Notes under the pieces: model-generated | What the model was told of the DNA's origin: nothing | The model's input: the letters and a program-made list of their open reading frames with translations, nothing else | The model's database searches: none | Assembly: GCA_963700925.1 (NCBI GenBank) | Contig: OY969553.1 | Coordinates: 2,976,001-3,040,000, forward strand | Direction: 5' to 3' | Origin: CAWJMD01 sp963700925 | Lineage (GTDB): Bacteria > Actinomycetota > Actinomycetes > Actinomycetales > CAWJMD01 | DNA length: 64,000 nt | Shown here: piece after piece, positions 9,577-16,276 of the stretch | How positions within the stretch are numbered: the first letter of the stretch is position 1 | Layout of the letters: each line of letters begins with the position of its first letter | Translations under genes and position numbers: made by a program

Positions 9577-10856
9577 ATGCCTCGAACTCCTCCTCGGTCA
9601 TGCCGAAGTCCTCTGCCGTCAAGCCCGCGAAGGGGTCAGCCCCGTCGAGTCCTTCGAGGCCACCCTCGCCTGCCAGACCCATGAAGGAGCCCATCAGCTC
9701 CTCCACCACATTCGCCAGGTCGAGCTCCACGGCACCGTCGGGGGTCTGGACCTCGCCGTCGTAGACCAGCTCGACCAGCACCGGGAGGCCATTGATGCCC
9801 TTGTCGGTCATCTCCTTGCGGTCCGCGTCGTCCAGGAACTGCGTGACGTCCATCCGGACCGTCGAGAGGCGGTCGCCGTCGAGCGTCACGTCGAGCGTGG
9901 CCTTGCGGCCCTCGAGCGACTCGGTCACCTTGGCCATCTCGGAGTCGAACTCGCTGTCGAACTCGCTGTCGAACTCGTCGGCCGGAGCTCCCGTCTGGGC
10001 GATGATCTCCGCCAGGGCGGTCTTGAGCGAAGGGGTGAGCCCGCTGAGGATGCGGTCGAGCGGAGCGGTGACGGTGTAGGCGTCGTCACCCTTCTCGGTG
10101 ATCTCGATCTCGCGCGTGACCACGTCGACGGCGTCGCTGAACAGCTTCCTCACCGCATCGGTGATGGCCTGGGTGTCGGGGCCGGCCGACTCGCTGGGGG
10201 TCGGTGACACCTCCGCCGCCAGCTCCTCCATCTGGGCGAGCAGCTCGGCCGTGTCGAGGCTGACCCAGTCACCGGAGGCAAGCGCGTTGGCGGCGTCGGC
10301 CAGGGCCGGCGGGGCCTCGGCCGTCATCCCCTGTGATGTCGTCGACGAGCCCCGGCTGCTCGAGGGCCGTCTCGAGACCGGCCGTGTCGACGCGGACGTA
10401 GAGCACGCCCGCGACCTGACGCATCTCGATCAGGGCGTCGCCCTCCACCATGAAGCTGACCGACTGGGAGACGTTCTTCGGTGCCCCCTGGGTGGCGTCG
10501 AGGGCGCTCAGGTCGATCTCGGAGAGCTTGCTGCCGTCGGTGGTCGCCATCGTGCTGACGATGCGGGTGCCGAGCAGTCGCTCCACAGTGGCGGCGGTCA
10601 TCGTCGGTCCACCCTCTGCGGCGACCTCGCCCAGCTCCTCCACGGCGAGCCCTGCGACGGCCGCGCGCGACTCGGCGTCGAGATCGAGGCCGAAGGAGAC
10701 GGTGAGCGACTCGGTGTCGAACACGCTCGAGGTCGCAGACTGGACTCGCTGAGCCGGAGTCTGCTGGACGGCCTCACCGCAGGCGGCGAGAGACAGTGCC
10801 GCGACGGCAGAGACGACGAGTGCGCGCCGGGCGTCGGCGCGTGTGAAGACATGCAT
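9542..10856 (-). pseudogene. Exported lipoprotein gene interrupted by a +1 frameshift
   Basis: Two frames together read as one lipoprotein. The first runs from ATG 10856 with a lipobox LAAC (Cys26) and reaches LEQPGLVDDITG. The second continues from 10327 as MTAEAPPALADAANALASGD down to the stop at 9542. They join if one base is removed from the GGGG run (plus-strand CCCC, 10328-10331). The combined product, about 437 residues, would be a membrane-anchored protein with a two-half alpha/beta domain that I cannot assign to a family. A perfect DSEF tetrapeptide array (three units, near 9950-9978) sits in the second half. Either the gene is decayed or the sequence has an indel error; two separate overlapping genes are possible but less likely because the second half has no signal peptide. 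Confidence 0.7.
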
Positions 10857-10970
10857 GATGGTGGATCCCCCCGATTGACGTGCGCGGAACCGGTCCCCCC
10901 GGCCCATCCGCACGGTGCAGTGCCCAGGGTACGTGCGTTCCTCTTCGCCCGAGCCACGATCGTCTCAACA

Positions 10971-11101
10971 TGTGGATGTGCGGCGTGGACGAGTACGGGC
11001 GAGTGTCCACACCGTGTGCACGGTGGTCGTCCACAGGCCGGCGAGGCTGGGCGACCTGCGATCGGCCCGTCCTCCACAGGGCATCCACAGGCGCCTCCAC
11101 A
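10971..11101. other. Cluster of six TCCACA motifs (DnaA-box-like)
   Basis: Six 9-mers containing TCCACA lie within 131 bp: 10971-10979 (reverse strand), 11003-11011, 11027-11035, 11070-11078, 11081-11089 and 11093-11101. They resemble the actinobacterial DnaA box, whose relaxed form ends in TCCACA, with variable first three bases here. The region has no supported gene. The neighbours are not dnaA, dnaN or any other replication gene, so this is not the usual oriC context. A titration or regulatory site is possible. Confidence 0.5.
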
Positions 11102-11154
11102 GGTGACCCGTCCGGCGGCACCGAACCGCTTCGAAAACTTTGCGAAAACCCTTG

Positions 11155-11507
11155 CGCCCGTGTGCGTTACAGGAATAGAAATCTCCCACGCCAGTTCGGA
11201 AGTGAAGCCCGGCGGGAGGGGAGACCCACCCGCCAGGCAGAGCGGAAGAAAGGGCGGACCGGACGGGAGACCGCTGGTCCACACCGCGCAGGGCAACCTG
11301 CGAGGCGACACCGATGACGCGGTGTCGGGGCCGGTAGGAACCCGATCGGGCGAGGTACTCGTCCCGGCGTCCCGGTCACTTCGGTGATCGGATGGCCGGA
11401 ACGGGCCGGGCGTCGTCCCGGTGCTCCCGGAGGTCCGGTTCGCCGGACACCCGGGCGCGACCGCCGCGAACCAGAGGCCCCTCCATCTCATACATGGAGG
11501 GGCCTCT
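11155..11507 (+). ncRNA. Candidate structured non-coding RNA in a 747-bp gap
   Basis: Between the lipoprotein start (10856) and the DUF4031 start (11604) no reading frame looks like a protein. The second half is unusually rich in stable hairpins: an 8-bp stem closed by C(TTCG)G at 11372-11391, a 6-bp stem with a TTCG loop at 11433-11448 (GTCCGG/CCGGAC), a CACCG/CGGTG stem near 11310-11330, and a 14-bp terminator-like stem at 11473-11507. The C(UUCG)G tetraloop is favoured only if the plus strand is transcribed. The 5' end is a guess just after a TTGCGC-containing AT-richer stretch. I cannot assign it to a known RNA family. A 6S-like or Ms1-like RNA of about 300 nt is one idea that would need a covariance search. 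Confidence 0.45.
11473..11507 (+). terminator. Strong terminator-like hairpin
   Basis: AGAGGCCCCTCCAT (11473-11486) and ATGGAGGGGCCTCT (11494-11507) form a perfect 14-bp stem with a 7-nt loop. Only a weak T-run follows on either strand, so the direction is not fixed by the stem alone. It would end the candidate RNA and isolate it from the DUF4031 gene. Confidence 0.75.
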
Positions 11508-11591
11508 ACCGTTCCCGGGGGCTCGCGGTCCAGTTCTACGGGTCACTCATGAACCAGGTGTTACGCCAGTGTGACCTCACGGTGGCCGTCC

Positions 11592-11597
11592 TAGGCT
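11592..11597 (+). promoter_or_regulatory. -10 hexamer TAGGCT of a leaderless promoter
   Basis: TAGGCT lies 6 nt before ATG 11604 and no Shine-Dalgarno sequence is present, so transcription should begin at or beside the start codon. Confidence 0.65.
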
Positions 11598-11603
11598 GGC
11601 GAC

Positions 11604-12425
11604 ATGGCCGTGCTCATCGACCCTCCGAGGTGGCCCGCCTACGGCCGCCTGTGGTCCCACCTGGCCAGCGACAGCTCGCTCGACGAGCTGCACGCCTTCG
11701 CCGACCTGACCGGCATCCCGCGACGCGCGTTCGAGGGCGACCACTACGACGTGCCGGCCGAGCGGTACCGGCAGGCCGTGGCTGCCGGCGCGCAGGAGGT
11801 CGAGGGACGTGAGCTGCTGCGGCGGCTCGTGGCCGCGGGTCTGCGGGTGCCCAAGCGTCGCGGTGAGCACATCGTCGACAGCCGGCAGGCCGAGGACGAC
11901 GGCTTCGGCGGTGCACCGGCCGTGATCGACCTCGTCGCCTCCCCGCATCCGGCGCCGGACGACCGGGCCGTCGGCGCCTGGGTTCTGGTCACCTCTGCCG
12001 CCGCGAGGGCCACGACGGGGTCGGCGACGGTGCTGCTGGTGCACGGCTCGGAGGGGTGGGACCTCCCGGGCGGGCTCCGGCGCACCGGCCAGCCGGTCAT
12101 GGACACCGTCCAGGAGACACTTGCGTCCGCCGGTGTGGCGGTGGACGGCGGACGGCTGGAACCCGCCGGCTACCTCCGCGTCCGCCCGGCCGACGCGTCG
12201 GGTGACGGGGCACGATCGCCGTGGACCTACCGCGCGCTGCTCCGTCTGCGCGTCGACTCCGTCCCAGAGCAAGGGCAGGCCACACCGAGCGCTGACAGGA
12301 CGGAGTGGCGTCCGGCCGAGGAGGCCGTGAGCCTGCTTGTCACAACGCCGCTCGGCCCACTGGTCGGCCACCTCCTCGGCAGCCGTTCGACAGGACCGGC
12401 TCACCACGGGGAGCGCTCGCAGTGA
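11604..12425 (+). CDS. DUF4031 protein with degenerate Nudix-like C-terminal domain
   Basis: The product has 273 residues. Residues 1-85 are a clear DUF4031 domain (MAVLIDPPRWPAYGRLWSHL, FADLTGIPRRAFEGDHYDVP, RELLRRLVAAGLRVPKRR). After a linker, residues about 115-250 look like a Nudix hydrolase fold (TVLLVHGSEGWDLPGGLRR then QETLASAGVAV). The catalytic Nudix box is eroded: the usual RExxEE glutamates are replaced (QPVMDTVQETLASAG), so hydrolase activity is doubtful. Function of DUF4031 is unknown. The transcript is probably leaderless. The stop overlaps the next start (GTGA), tying it to the molybdenum cofactor genes. Confidence 0.82.
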   Translation: MAVLIDPPRWPAYGRLWSHLASDSSLDELHAFADLTGIPRRAFEGDHYDVPAERYRQAVAAGAQEVEGRELLRRLVAAGLRVPKRRGEHIVDSRQAEDDGFGGAPAVIDLVASPHPAPDDRAVGAWVLVTSAAARATTGSATVLLVHGSEGWDLPGGLRRTGQPVMDTVQETLASAGVAVDGGRLEPAGYLRVRPADASGDGARSPWTYRALLRLRVDSVPEQGQATPSADRTEWRPAEEAVSLLVTTPLGPLVGHLLGSRSTGPAHHGERSQ

Positions 12426-13144
12426 GCCGGTACAAGGAGGGCGGGCACCTGGCCGGCATCCCGCCTCCCGAGCCACCGCCCGGCACCGTCGCTGGGCTGG
12501 TGCTGGCCGCCGGAGCAGGAAAGAGGATGGGCGGCCCGAAGGCCCTGCTGCGCGACCACGAAGGGGTGCCGTGGGTACGCACCCGCACCCAGACCCTGCT
12601 CGACGCCGGCTGTCTGCCCGTGCACGTCGCGGTGGGTGCGGAGGCCGTGATGGTGCGGGACACGCTTCCGCCCCGTGTCGGAGCGGTCGTCGTCCCCGAC
12701 TGGGAGGAGGGCATGGGCGCCTCGCTGCGGGCTGGCCTGCGGAGCTTCGCCTCGATCGGGCCCGAGCTCCAGGCGGTGATCGTCGCCGTCGTCGACACCC
12801 CGGGACTGTCGGTGGTGGCCGTGCGCGCCGTGCTCGAGGCCGTGCTCGAGGCAGCCGCCGGAGAGCCACTGCACGCAGCTCTCGCGCAGGCCACCTACGA
12901 CGGAGTGCCGGGACACCCCGTGCTGCTCGGGCGCAACCACTGGCTCGGCGTGCTCGACTCGGCGGTCGGCGACGAGGGGGCGCGCGGCTACCTGTCCTCG
13001 CAGCGGGTCCGGCGGATCGAGATCGGTGACATCGCCGACGGCACCGACATCGACACCGCTGAGGACTTCATCCGGCACCAGCGGCAGCCTCCCCACGGGG
13101 CGCCCAGGTCGACGCCCCTCCCTCGACGACGCGACCCTTCGTAG
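12422..13144 (+). CDS. MobA/MocA-like nucleotidyltransferase (molybdenum cofactor)
   Basis: The product has 240 residues from GTG 12422, overlapping the previous stop by 4 nt. The signature LVLAAGAGKRMGGPKALL (about residues 25-43) is the NTP-binding loop of the MobA-like NTP transferase family. EGMGASLRAGL and VIVAVVDTPGLSVVAVRAVL follow in the expected order, and HPVLLGRNHWLGV near the C-terminus completes the fold. Family members attach CMP or GMP to molybdopterin. Next to a molybdenum hydroxylase of the xanthine dehydrogenase / CO dehydrogenase family, the CMP-forming MocA role is most likely, because that enzyme family uses the cytosine dinucleotide form. The C-terminal 20 residues are Arg/Pro-rich and non-conserved. 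Confidence 0.88.
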   Translation: MSRYKEGGHLAGIPPPEPPPGTVAGLVLAAGAGKRMGGPKALLRDHEGVPWVRTRTQTLLDAGCLPVHVAVGAEAVMVRDTLPPRVGAVVVPDWEEGMGASLRAGLRSFASIGPELQAVIVAVVDTPGLSVVAVRAVLEAVLEAAAGEPLHAALAQATYDGVPGHPVLLGRNHWLGVLDSAVGDEGARGYLSSQRVRRIEIGDIADGTDIDTAEDFIRHQRQPPHGAPRSTPLPRRRDPS

Positions 13145-13147
13145 GCT
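13142..13147 (+). promoter_or_regulatory. -10 hexamer TAGGCT of a leaderless promoter
   Basis: TAGGCT ends exactly 6 nt before the moaE ATG (13154). It lies inside the last codons of the preceding gene, so moaE can be transcribed separately. Confidence 0.6.
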
Positions 13148-13153
13148 GGGGCC

Positions 13154-13654
13154 ATGACCCGACCGGCAGCCGACGCGCAGTTCCCCACGGTGGGCGTCAC
13201 GCGGCCCGATGACTCACGGCGACGCCCGGCAGCCCGGCGGGTCGTGCTCGCCGCCGTCTCAGCCGAGCCACTCGACGTCGAGCACCACGCCGACCTCGTG
13301 GGGGACCCGGCAGCCGGGGCCATCGTGACGTTCGTGGGGCGCGTCCGAGACCACGACCACGGACGGGCGGTGCTCGCGCTCGAGTACGTGGCGCACCCCA
13401 GCGCCGATCAGGTCGTCGCCGAGGTCGCCGCCGAGGTGGCCGGTCGCCATCCCGTCGACGCTCTCGCCATCAGCCACCGGGTGGGTGACCTCGTCGTGGG
13501 CGACATCGCCCTCGCGGTCGCCGTCGCCGCGGCCCACCGGCACGAGGCCTTCGCGGCGGCGGCCGACCTGGTGGAGACCGTCAAGCACCGCCTGCCGATC
13601 TGGAAGCGCCAGGTCTTCGACGACGGCACCGACGAGTGGGTGGCCTGCCCCTAG
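13154..13654 (+). CDS. moaE: Molybdopterin synthase catalytic subunit MoaE
   Basis: The product has 166 residues. It converts precursor Z to molybdopterin by inserting two sulfurs delivered by the MoaD C-terminus. Motifs are GAIVTFVGRVRDHDHGRAV, LEYVAHPSADQVV, ISHRVGDLVVGDIALAVAVAAAHR, and VKHRLPIWKRQVFDDGTDEW, where the K of PIWKR corresponds to the conserved active-site lysine region. A 30-residue N-terminal extension (TRPAADAQFPTVGVTRPDD) precedes the domain. It faces moaD convergently across a 142-bp gap that holds a long inverted repeat. Confidence 0.95.
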   Translation: MTRPAADAQFPTVGVTRPDDSRRRPAARRVVLAAVSAEPLDVEHHADLVGDPAAGAIVTFVGRVRDHDHGRAVLALEYVAHPSADQVVAEVAAEVAGRHPVDALAISHRVGDLVVGDIALAVAVAAAHRHEAFAAAADLVETVKHRLPIWKRQVFDDGTDEWVACP

Positions 13655-13672
13655 GCGTCCCCCGTCCGAAAT

Positions 13673-13795
13673 CCCTTTGCTCGCCCCACCCACACGCGCC
13701 CTGTGGTGTGCTCGCCCTACCTACACAGATCAGCCCGAACTGTGTGGGCTGCATGAGCCCGCCACAGCGCCGACGTAGGCGGGGCGAGCAAAGGG
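13673..13795. repeat. Long inverted repeat between convergent moaE and moaD
   Basis: CCCTTTGCTCGCCCC (13673-13687) and GGGGCGAGCAAAGGG (13781-13795) are perfect 15-nt inverted arms. The 93 nt between them contain further complementary blocks (CCCTACCTACACAG against CTGTGTGGG and GTAGGCGGGG). The whole unit could fold as one branched stem. It may act as a bidirectional terminator or be a small non-coding repeat unit; only this copy is seen in the window. Confidence 0.85.
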
Positions 13796-13796
13796 G

Positions 13797-14069
13797 TCAG
13801 CCGCCGGCGAAGGGGGGCAACACGTCGACCTGCTGCACGTCGTCCAGCGCGCGGTCGGGTGCCGTGGCCGTGACGCCGTCGAGCAGCAGGCCCGCCACCA
13901 CGAGCACCGGCCCGAGCCGGGGGTGCAACCGTCCGAGCGTCTCGCGCAGTGCGGCGACGTCGGCACCGCTGGGCAGCTCGACCACCTCGTCGTCGCGTCC
14001 CGCTGCGGCCGCAGCACCTGCGAAGTAGCGCACCGTCAGCCGGTTGCGACCGGGCACGTCAACCGCCAA
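13797..14069 (-). CDS. moaD: Molybdopterin synthase sulfur-carrier subunit MoaD
   Basis: The product has 90 residues and a ubiquitin-like fold of the MoaD/ThiS type. It begins RLTVRYFAGAAAAAGRDDEVVELP, contains DVAALRETLGRLHPRLG, and ends VDVLPPFAGG. The terminal Gly-Gly is the residue pair that is adenylated and thiocarboxylated to carry sulfur to MoaE. It starts inside the last 11 nt of moaA, so the two are translationally coupled on the minus strand. Confidence 0.93.
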   Translation of the reverse strand: MAVDVPGRNRLTVRYFAGAAAAAGRDDEVVELPSGADVAALRETLGRLHPRLGPVLVVAGLLLDGVTATAPDRALDDVQQVDVLPPFAGG

Positions 14070-15171
14070 TGGCGCTCATCGGACGGTCCGGCTGCACGAA
14101 CCCGGCGTCGTCGATGCCGTGCCCAGCACGCTTGCCCCACATCGCTTCTCGCCACACGGCCGCTATCGCCTCGTCGTCGGCGCCCGAGCGCAGGAGCCCA
14201 CGCAGGTCGGTCTCGCCGCGCGCGAACAGGCAGTCGCGCATCTGGCCGTCAGCCGTCAGTCGCGTGCGGTTGCAGTCGCCACAGAAGTTGCGGGTGACCG
14301 ACGCGATGATGCCGACGGTGCCGGCCGGGTGGTCGTCGCCAGCAGCAACGGCGAAGCGTTCGGCCGGGGCAGAGCCGCGTTGCGCCGGGTCGTCCGCAGT
14401 CAGGGCGAAGTGCCGCCCCAGCGACTCGAGGACCTCGTCAGCGGTCACCATCTCCGTGCGCTCCCAGGCGCCCTGCGCATCGAGTGGCATCTGCTCGATG
14501 ATTCGCAGCTCGTAGCCGCTGCGAAGGGCCCACTTCAGCAGGGCAGGCGCCTCGTCGTCGTTGATCCCGCGCATCAGGACCGCGTTGACCTTGATCGGCG
14601 ACATCCCCGCTGCCCGAGCCGCTTCCAGGCCGGCGAGCACGTCGGCGAACCGGTCGCGGCGGGTGATCTGGGCGAATCTGGCCGGCTCGAGCGTGTCGAG
14701 GGAGACGTTCACGCGGTGCAGGCCGGCCTCGGCCAGGGCAGGTGCCCGTCGGGCGAGACCGAGGGCGTTGGTGGTGAGCGAGGTCTCGACTTCGCGTCCG
14801 TCCGATGTCCGCAACTTGGAAGTGGCCACCAGGATTGCCTCAAGACCCTTGCGTAGCAACGGTTCTCCGCCGGTGAAGCGCACCTCGTCGATGCCCAGGC
14901 GCTCCACTGCCACCGTGACCAGGCGGATCACCTCGTCGTCGGTCAGGGCCTGCTCGGTCGGCAGCCAGTCGAGGCCCTCGGCCGGCATGCAGTACGCGCA
15001 CCGCAGGTTGCAGCGGTCGGTCAGGGAGACGCGCAGGTCCGTCGCCACCCGTCCGAACCTGTCGATCAGGCCAGGGTGGTCGGGCCGGGCGGGCCCGGGA
15101 CGATCGGAGCCGGCGCGCGACAGGTCACCCGACGGGGGTCGGCCCGGCATACCCAGCAGCACAGCGCTCAC
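14059..15171 (-). CDS. moaA: GTP 3',8-cyclase MoaA (radical SAM)
   Basis: The product has about 370 residues from GTG 15171 (VSAVLLGMPGRP); an ATG at 15150 is the alternative. It catalyses the first step of molybdenum cofactor synthesis, the rearrangement of GTP. The N-terminal radical-SAM cluster is CxxxCxxC at residues 54, 58 and 61 (TDRCNLRCAYC), preceded by DRFGRVATDLRVSLT. RFTGGEPLLR binds SAM. The C-terminal second 4Fe-4S site is CGDCNRTRLTADGQMRDCLF, and the chain ends in the conserved Gly-Gly (MSAIGG). It is divergent from the coxD gene with a 67-bp shared promoter region. Confidence 0.95.
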   Translation of the reverse strand: MSAVLLGMPGRPPSGDLSRAGSDRPGPARPDHPGLIDRFGRVATDLRVSLTDRCNLRCAYCMPAEGLDWLPTEQALTDDEVIRLVTVAVERLGIDEVRFTGGEPLLRKGLEAILVATSKLRTSDGREVETSLTTNALGLARRAPALAEAGLHRVNVSLDTLEPARFAQITRRDRFADVLAGLEAARAAGMSPIKVNAVLMRGINDDEAPALLKWALRSGYELRIIEQMPLDAQGAWERTEMVTADEVLESLGRHFALTADDPAQRGSAPAERFAVAAGDDHPAGTVGIIASVTRNFCGDCNRTRLTADGQMRDCLFARGETDLRGLLRSGADDEAIAAVWREAMWGKRAGHGIDDAGFVQPDRPMSAIGG

Positions 15172-15238
15172 CGGATCAGCGTACGTGCCATCGAGTGGGT
15201 GGGTGGCCCGGCGGGTGCCGACCCCGCAAGATGGCCTC

Positions 15239-16129
15239 ATGCAGCGCACCGTCGCCGACCTCGCGGCAGACCTGGCCGCCACCGGCTACCTGGCCGACGA
15301 CGGTCTCGCGACGGTCGCCTGGCTCGCGGCGGAGATGGGCCGGCCGCTGCTCCTCGAGGGCGAGCCGGGCACGGGCAAGACGGCGCTGGCGGAGGCGCTG
15401 GCCGAAGCGCTCGGTGCCGAGCTGATCCGGCTGCAGTGCTACGAGGGCATCGACGCGTCGCAGGCGCTGTACGACTGGGACTTCCCCCGGCAGGTGCTGC
15501 ACCTGCGGGCCATCGAGGCGACCTCGGCTGCAGCCGCCACGGGCTCGACCGACCTCTCCCTGGACGCGGTCGAGCGCGACCTGTACACCGAGCGGTTCCT
15601 GCTCGACCGCCCGGTGCTGCGCGCGCTGCGCACGTACCCCAGCGTGCTGCTCGTGGACGAGATCGACCGCGCCGACGACGAGTTCGAGGCGTTCCTGCTC
15701 GAGGTGCTGTCGACCGGGGCGGTGACGATCCCGGAGCTCGGCACCATTCGCGCGGAGCACCCGCCCGTGGTCGTGCTGACGTCCAACCGCACTCGTGAGG
15801 TCCACGACGCCCTCAAGCGGCGCTGTCTCTACCACTGGGTGGACCACCCGTCGCTGGCCCGCGAGGTCGAGATCCTGCGCACGCGGATGCCCGGGCTCGA
15901 CGAGCGGCTGGCCGAGCAGGTGGCCGGGGCGGTGCGGCGGATGCGTGGCGCCGACCTGCTCAAGCCCCCTGGCGTGGCCGAGTCGCTCGACTGGGCCGCG
16001 GCACTGACCGCTCTCGGCGCACGTGACCTCGACCACGACACTGCGGCTGCGACCCTCGGCGCTGTCGTCAAGTACCGCGAGGACACGGACCGCGTCCGCG
16101 CCGACCTGGCCCGGCTGCTGGCCGGCTGA
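15239..16129 (+). CDS. MoxR/CoxD-type AAA+ ATPase
   Basis: The product has 296 residues from ATG 15239. Walker A is GEPGTGKTALAEALA (about residues 41-48) and Walker B VLLVDEIDRADDEFEAFLLEVL. Sensor LTSNRTREVHDALKRRCLYHW and the lid region WAAALTALG follow in the order of the MoxR group. In CO dehydrogenase clusters CoxD partners with the VWA protein CoxE to mature the Mo/Cu site by sulfur and metal insertion. The CoxE-type gene follows here after the 42-nt hairpin repeats, so the same role is inferred. Confidence 0.9.
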   Translation: MQRTVADLAADLAATGYLADDGLATVAWLAAEMGRPLLLEGEPGTGKTALAEALAEALGAELIRLQCYEGIDASQALYDWDFPRQVLHLRAIEATSAAAATGSTDLSLDAVERDLYTERFLLDRPVLRALRTYPSVLLVDEIDRADDEFEAFLLEVLSTGAVTIPELGTIRAEHPPVVVLTSNRTREVHDALKRRCLYHWVDHPSLAREVEILRTRMPGLDERLAEQVAGAVRRMRGADLLKPPGVAESLDWAAALTALGARDLDHDTAAATLGAVVKYREDTDRVRADLARLLAG

Positions 16130-16157
16130 GAAGCAGATGACGGCCGGACGTGCGAAC

Positions 16158-16262
16158 TGTCAGATCGTCAACCTGCGCTGGCGGGTGCACGGTCTGACAG
16201 TTGGCTGGGCGTGCACCATTTGTCAGATCGTCAACCCGCGCGCAGGGGTGCACGGTCTGACA
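16158..16262. repeat. Two copies of a 42-nt hairpin-forming direct repeat
   Basis: Copy 1 (16158-16199) and copy 2 (16221-16262) are nearly identical. Each starts TGTCAGATCGTCAACC and ends GTGCACGGTCTGACA, so the ends TGTCAGA and TCTGACA of each copy pair into a stem. The starts are 63 nt apart. The array fills the 147-bp gap between the AAA ATPase and VWA genes. Possible roles are an RNA processing or attenuator structure that tunes coxE expression, or a small repeat family. No other copies were noticed in the window. Confidence 0.9.
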
Positions 16263-16276
16263 CATGGGTGGGGGCG

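Noticed and set aside
10971..11101. Chromosomal origin oriC
   Set aside because: DnaA-box-like motifs are present, but no dnaA, dnaN, rpmH or parAB lies near and no AT-rich unwinding region is seen; only a box cluster is claimed.
11473..11507. tRNA or tmRNA end
   Set aside because: The stem is a simple 14-bp hairpin; no T-loop GGTTCGA-type sequence or CCA-bearing acceptor pairs with a 5' partner.
13673..13795. Molybdenum cofactor riboswitch
   Set aside because: It lies between two convergent gene ends, not in a leader, and I do not see the known Moco motif consensus.
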